The notes under the pieces: model-generated
What the model was told of the DNA's origin: nothing
The model's database searches: none
The model's input: only the letters and a program-made list of their open reading frames with translations
Position numbers and translations under genes: made by a program
Shown here: positions 58,861-64,000 of the stretch, piece by piece
How positions within the stretch are numbered: position 1 is the stretch's first letter
How the letters are laid out: each line of letters starts with the position of its first letter
Origin: Triplophysa rosa
Taxonomy: Eukaryota > Chordata > Actinopteri > Cypriniformes > Nemacheilidae
DNA length: 64,000 nucleotides
Direction: 5' to 3'
NCBI RefSeq assembly: GCF_024868665.1
Contig: NC_079893.1
Span: 14,467,685 to 14,531,684 of the forward strand

Positions 58861-60430
58861 GATGTTGTGGATGATCTGAAATGCCACTTCAAGGACAATT
58901 TGTGTCAGTATGACATGTATCATACAAAAATGAAAGATTTAGACAGTATGAATAAGAAATGTACGACTGATTTTTTTATATTTTCAGCAAGAAGAAAGAG
59001 ACAATGAGAGATAAGGAGAGAATCACTCAAACATTCCACAGTATTTTAAAAAAAAAGGGTATATCTTTTACTTTTATTTAAGTATTGTCTTTGTAATTAG
59101 ATTTGACTCTTTGTAATTACATTGAGCTTTTTTTGTAGATTAGATTTTTTCACTTCAATTTCATCAAATGAAATACGCAGTGCTCAAACCACTGTGCAGT
59201 ATAAAATAATATTGTTGAGGCTGAAATGTAATGTCTACCTCTAGGCTAAACTCATACTCTCATACACTGAATGAAAGAGTAAAGTGTTTTTTAATGTATA
59301 TTTAACAACAAATACCCCAGTGACTATTGATGTACGGTCTCTGAAGAATTTATCCATCTTAGATTTCTGAGGCCGTGTTGCTGTGAAACCGTTCTGTATT
59401 CAGACCTCTCGCTCACTCTTACCATATTCTCTTTTCTTCACTTTCTTCCATTCTTTAATTCTCCCACTCTCTTTAAACATTTATTCTCTGCCTGCACCTT
59501 AAAGGCCCGTTGTGCTTTGTGCTGGCGATTTTTACAGCTCTTAAAATTGGGGTAACCATTTATCATTCATAGATCCTAGCAGACTGCATGGGGCAAACAA
59601 AGCCTACAATAGCCTTGTGTCTTCTGTAATTGTCATCAGAACAAAAATTGCTCCCTTGATGTTGCACTGTTTGGTGCCAAGGGGAGTCTCAAAGGCCCAG
59701 TGGAGAGTAAACTCAATAATTTATGTGACACACTTTATTTACAAGCCTGCCAACTAACATTTATAGACAATTTATGATAGACAATACATGAAACCAAGTT
59801 TGTAACTTTAAAACCATGTGTAAATGAAACAACAAATTATTGTCAGTGAAGCTGTTCGCTGTCACTTCATTTGACTGATTTGTCTGAAATGCAACAATGT
59901 TATCTTACTATGTTTTTTACAAAGCTTGCTTGTTATGTTTATTTAAATCATTGTTTCATAGTTATTATTTTGAGCTATTTTGTTATATGCTTTTGATTTT
60001 ATTATTTGTTTGTTTATTTATTAATAGATGTTAAGATTAATTTATTTTAATTTTTGTTTTATTTTAGGTTTTGTTTATTATTATAATTGTAGTGCCCTAA
60101 ACTTATTTCAGTTTATTTAAAAATTTCCGTTTTTCGTTTACTCATGTTTTTTCCAATAATTTTAAGACAATATTTTACATTTTAAAAAACTTAAATAACA
60201 TTGCTTTCTATTCATATTTATATGCAGTTGTAGCATACTGAGATTATATTTATAGTTTATTAAATAATAAATATCCTCTTTGATAAAATATTCCATCTTT
60301 AATGTTTAATCTCATGCATCCTCTACAATCAAGTTAACATAGTTTAATTTATATACAGCATTCACCCTAAAAAATGTAATCACGATTGCTGTCCCCTTTA
60401 GGGATTCTTCAAAGACAGGATTTTGTGTGC
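58861..60430. other. bnc2 intron, non-coding
   Basis: AT-rich intron. No element or exon is recognised. Confidence 0.5.
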
Positions 60431-60553
60431 ATTACTTCTGCCCTTTGTACACACCACCCGTCGCTACTACCAATCGGATGGTTTAGCGAGGTCCTCGGAT
60501 CAGCCTCGCCGGGGCTCTTCGCGGGCCCTGGCTGAGTGCCGAGAAGACGATCG

Positions 60554-60589
<36 letters not shown>

Positions 60590-60590
60590 A
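60431..60590 (+). pseudogene. Fragment of nuclear 18S rRNA gene, 3' end
   Basis: The universal small-subunit strings CCCTTTGTACACACC, CCCGTCGCTACTACC, GAACTTGACTATCTAGAGGA and AAGTAAAAGTCGTAACAA appear in order and spacing. The eukaryotic (not mitochondrial) stretch around GATGGTTTAGCGAGG and CGCCGGGGCTCTTCG lies between them. It stops a few tens of bases before the normal 18S end. Changes such as CACCACCC for the expected CACCGCCC look like CpG decay. It is a non-functional insertion about 570 bp upstream of the large bnc2 exon, on the same strand. Confidence 0.93.
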
Positions 60591-61155
60591 GGGCATCCTT
60601 TTAATATCCCGTAAAAGGTAAAATATAATTTAGACAAATTTCTAAGCAGTAACCCTGTATTTGAAGCAGGAGGTCACCAAACAATTAAAGATAAAAAGGT
60701 GTGACCTAGAAAGGTGCGGTTAGTTGCACTTTTGCCTTCCTCTGTCTCACACCAGCAATAATAAGTAAATAATTGTGGGGAGGCATTCTCTCACTGATAT
60801 TTTACATCTGCAATTTCATGGGAAGTCACCAAAAATAAGCCTCAGTGGCTTTACATTGCCCAGATAGCAAATTTAATTGATTTAATCTTGAATTAATGTT
60901 AAATAGGTTATTCTTTTTGGGTGTTTACCGAAGACTGTATTAAGCTTTGCACTGGTAAATGTGCACGTAAGGTCTACATCTGTATGGTTCATTTAAGAGA
61001 GGAAAAGATACAGTGGACGAATGCAGAGAGGCCTAGTTCTAATATCAGTATTTACCTGTCCTTACCCTCCTCATCATCTTTGTCTTTTCGAATGCCTGTG
61101 ACTATACAGAAACAATAAATTTTTGTGTTTGTCTTCTTTCTGATATGGCCTCTAG
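60591..61155. other. bnc2 intron, 3' end
   Basis: This is intron sequence leading to the acceptor CCTCTAG (61149-61155). A reading frame at 60921-61118 has no homology I recognise. Confidence 0.7.
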
Positions 61156-63443
61156 GATTCTGCAGGCAAGGTTCTGGACAGATGGACCATAATGTCACGA
61201 GAAGAAGAAATCATCACTTTGCAACAGTTTCTACGCTTTGGTGAAACCAAGTCTATTGTGGAGTTGATGGCCATCCAGGAAAAGGAAGGACAAGCAGTCA
61301 CTGTGCCATCATCAAAAACTGACTCTGGCATCAGAACTTTTATTGAAAGCAATAATCGTACACGTAGTCCCGGGCTTCTTTCACACCTGGAGAATAATAG
61401 CCCCTCTAGTATTCACCATTTCGAGAACATCCCAAACAGTCTTGCCTTTTTACTGCCCTTTCAGTATATCAATCCAGTGTCTGCCCCAATGTTAGGACTG
61501 CCACCAAACGGACTGACCATGGAGCAATCAGGTCTCAGAATGCGAGATGCAAATCTTCCCGGTCAGAGTGAGCCAGTGGAGACCAGTGAGTCTGAAGTGT
61601 CGCTCTCTCCATTTTGTAGTGGTCAAAGCCCCAGTCGAGGAGCAGTGGGGGGCTTGCCCAACTCAATTGAACTTAAGACAGAACCCAGCAGAGCTTCGTC
61701 AATCTCCCCAACACCATCAACACACCACTCCCAGCGGTCACAAACACCACAGCAGCAACAGCAGGTGCAGCAGCAGCCAGGCACTATGAACAACCACCAA
61801 ATCCATCACCATTTTGAAAAAAATGAACAATCCAAGACTATTACACACTCCTCATTCTCTTCCAAAATGCATCGCATACGTCGTATGGGTGCAACCTCGC
61901 GCAAGGGTCGTGTCTGCTGCAACTCCTGCGGCAAGACTTTCTATGATAAAGGCACCCTCAAGATCCACTATAATGCTGTGCATCTCAAGATTAAACATCG
62001 TTGTACTATTGAAGGCTGCAACATGGTTTTCAGCTCACTGCGCAGTCGGAACCGCCATAGTGCCAATCCCAATCCACGCCTCCACATGCCTATGTTAAGA
62101 AACAACCGGGACAAGGACCTAATTCGCTCCGGTTCTGGTACAGCCACACCTGTCATATCAAGTTCAAAAAGTGGCTTCACTCTAACAAGCCCTGGGCGGC
62201 CTCCGCTAAGTTTTGCCACCCCTCCTCTCGACCCCATGTTACAGTCACCTTTGCAGAGCCCACTTGTCTTCCCTTCCCTAAAATCTGTGCAGCCAGTGCA
62301 ACCTGTGCCACCTTTTTATCGCACACTGCTTTCTCCTGCCGACCTAGTTAGTCCTCCCGTGTCCCTGCCCACCAGTCCTATACTGCCTACCACAACAAAC
62401 AGCACATCTTTGACAGACCAGCAACAATTGATGTTATCTGTTGGCTCCCACAACACCCATGTTTCTGAAACGGCAACATTTACTCATTGCCTACCCACAA
62501 CTCCTACTACCCAAGATTGCACCACTCTTGACCCGATGCCTAAAAAGAAGCCACGGAAATCTAGTATGCCAGTCAAGATTGAAAAAGAAGTGATGGATGT
62601 TGCCGAGGATTTTTATGACAAAGATGATGATGAGAATAGTTGTAACCATCACCACCACCATCAGCCATCCCACCTCCATAACAATGTCAATGGCAACTGC
62701 AACAACAACAATAATAAAAGCAGCAGCGGCCATCATTATGAGAGCAGCGGACATCAATCCCCATCACAAAATGAAATTACTCAAAGTATAGCCCTTCGAG
62801 GCATACTCCGTCCTGACCCAGCAGAGTGCAGTGGTAGAGGCAATAATGACCTGCGTTGTATTAACAGTTTTACTTCTGAGGACCAAGATCATGAACGTGA
62901 CTTTGAAAATGAGTCGGAGACATCCGAATCCAAGATACTCTACCGTGATGAGATGATGGACACTGAAATACAGCAGCCTGTCCTGGGGAGAAATCTAGAT
63001 AAGAAACAGCAACGGGCAGAAGATGAGGAACACCACCAGAAAGATTTGGAGGAACAAAGTCATTCCCCATCCTCTCAACACCAGCCAGTTATCAAAATTA
63101 AGGAAGAGATAAATGATCCTACTTATGATATGTTCTGCATGGGTCAGTACAGCCTTTACAATGGGGGTATGGCAGTTGCAACAGCAGCCAGTATGGCTGC
63201 CTTACATGAAAGTTTTATCTCTTCTATTGGCTATGGAACGAGCCCACCAAAGTTCCCCTCTCAGTCCCCGGAGGGTGATCTCTGCTCCAGCCCTGATCCT
63301 AAGATCTGCTACGTCTGCAAAAAGAGCTTTAAAAGTTCCTACAGTGTCAAACTGCACTACAAGAATGTACACCTCAAAGAGATGCACGTGTGTACGGTCG
63401 CTGGGTGCAACGCTGCTTTCCCCTCCCGACGGAGCAGAGATAG
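61156..63443 (+). CDS. bnc2: Basonuclin-2 large zinc-finger exon
   Basis: The exon opens in phase 0 with [20 protein letters not shown], continuing the basonuclin N-terminal domain, and ends two bases into an Arg codon at the donor GTGAGA (63444). Two C2H2 finger pairs are visible. Pair 1 (about residues 255-308 of the exon) has CNSC...H..H and CTIEGC...H. Pair 2 (about 718 to the end) has CYVC...H and CTVAGC, whose last His lies in the next exon. Between them are a basic nuclear-localisation motif (PKKKPRKS, about residue 462), sumoylation-like LKTE and IKEE sites, a polyQ run (about 199-210) and a His/Asn-rich tract (about 497-525). It is a nuclear DNA/RNA-binding regulator. The first ATG of the open frame (61192) is internal, not the start. 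Confidence 0.97.
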
Positions 63444-63535
63444 GTGAGACAAATCAATCTCATGTTTCACCAAAATCAAATATGCAAGTTAATGTTTTTA
63501 TAACAAGGGCTGAGTTTATAATAGATAGAATAGAT
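63444..63535. other. bnc2 intron after the large exon
   Basis: Donor GTGAGA is followed by ordinary intron sequence. The reading frame that runs on to 63694 in another frame is a shadow of the exon. Confidence 0.8.
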
Positions 63536-64000
63536 CAGGGGTCGGCAACCTTTTTGACATGGCATGCCATTCAATTTTTTTTCTTTGTAATCACTGTGCC
63601 ATATCAACAAATTTATCTCAATATAATTATTCATTATATGTATTCTGCTTACCATAACATTAGAATCGTTTTTGAAGAACAATTCTATTTTTGAGGAAAA
63701 AGCATTATGCATTGAATAGGGCCTATACCTGTGTAGAAATGGTGATCAAAGACATTTTTTTTTTCACATTTGTTTGATAACAGTTGTATTATCTTAACTA
63801 AGTATTTTAGTCATGTTAATAATGTAGTTAAATAATGTTAACAAATAAACCCTTTTTTTCTGTGACGGCACACACACCAGCTATCCGCTACAGATCTGGA
63901 CTCTGCTCAAAACCCTGCCGCACCACAGAGCGCCACACACATAAATACATGTAGGCTAATCTGTCAAAATTATCTTTTTTTGTACAGATAAACTTCATCA
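63536..64000. mobile_element. hAT-type element end, continuing beyond the window
   Basis: CAGGGGTCGGCAACCTTTTTG is the characteristic end of a widespread hAT group. ATGGCATGCCATTCAA follows. The inverse end is not seen before 64000, so the element's length is unknown and part of this interval may be host DNA. It begins about 90 bp after the splice donor. Confidence 0.6.

Noticed and set aside
60431..60590. Mitochondrial 12S rRNA insert (NUMT)
   Set aside because: The TACACACC and GTAAAAGTCGTAACAA strings occur in all small-subunit rRNAs, but the stretch between them matches cytoplasmic 18S, so it is a nuclear rDNA fragment.
61192..61194. Translation start of a separate gene at the large exon
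   Set aside because: The reading frame extends upstream to an acceptor at 61155 with conserved residues ([12 protein letters not shown]), so the Met is internal to bnc2.

Overview
The window looks like nuclear DNA of a teleost fish, most likely a cypriniform: one conserved vertebrate gene with very long introns, embedded in a dense set of fish-type repeats (BEL/Pao element, hAT and TTAA-flanked DNA transposons, tRNA-derived SINEs, gag-only LTR elements, dinucleotide repeats). The lineage call rests on recalled repeat families and protein similarity, not on a search.

The host gene is bnc2 (basonuclin-2, a C2H2 zinc-finger nuclear protein), on the + strand. Three consecutive coding exons are visible: 27938-28040, 33630-33865 and the large 61156-63443 exon. 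Their phases fit exactly (103 + 236 = 339 nt, then 2288 nt ending two bases into a codon). The exons before 27938 and after 63443 were not found or lie outside. Everything else is therefore intron: 27.9 kb upstream of the first visible exon, a 5.6 kb intron, a 27.3 kb intron, and the start of another.

Left part (1-27.9 kb). A TTAA-flanked DNA transposon (2973-12444) has been split by a 7.7 kb BEL/Pao retrotransposon on the minus strand (3078-10778, 5-bp duplication CCGTG, LTRs nearly identical) and by a LINE-like fragment (about 11085-12330). The BEL element carries a SINE between its gag-like and pol-like frames, a frameshift in the reverse transcriptase and a nonsense codon near the pol end. 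A second stack lies at 15926-18951: a gag-only LTR element holds a hAT element (8-bp duplication GTCGGACG), which holds another hAT MITE (8-bp duplication CTCATAAA). Further pieces are a degraded gag fragment (13.8-14.4 kb), a TTAA MITE (14.7-15.0 kb), CA/ACGC microsatellites (22.0-22.6 kb) and nested inverted-repeat elements (23.4-24.8 kb).

Middle and right part (28-61 kb). The introns hold hAT elements, short tRNA-derived SINEs, MITEs (one ends only 80 bp before the 33630 exon), a palindromic TA-flanked element (40630-40801), a TTAA-flanked element with an intact transposon-type first exon (44441-45591), a complete gag-only LTR element (45786-47109, duplication CATAC), a Tc1-like shell (56386-58858) containing another DNA transposon, a SINE and a solo LTR (duplication AATAC), and a fragment of the nuclear 18S rRNA gene (about 60431-60590).

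No new enzymatic or defence system is evident. The most notable material is the layered transposon structure, whose order of insertion can be read from target-site duplications, and a group of gag-only LTR elements whose C-termini are tandem repeats.
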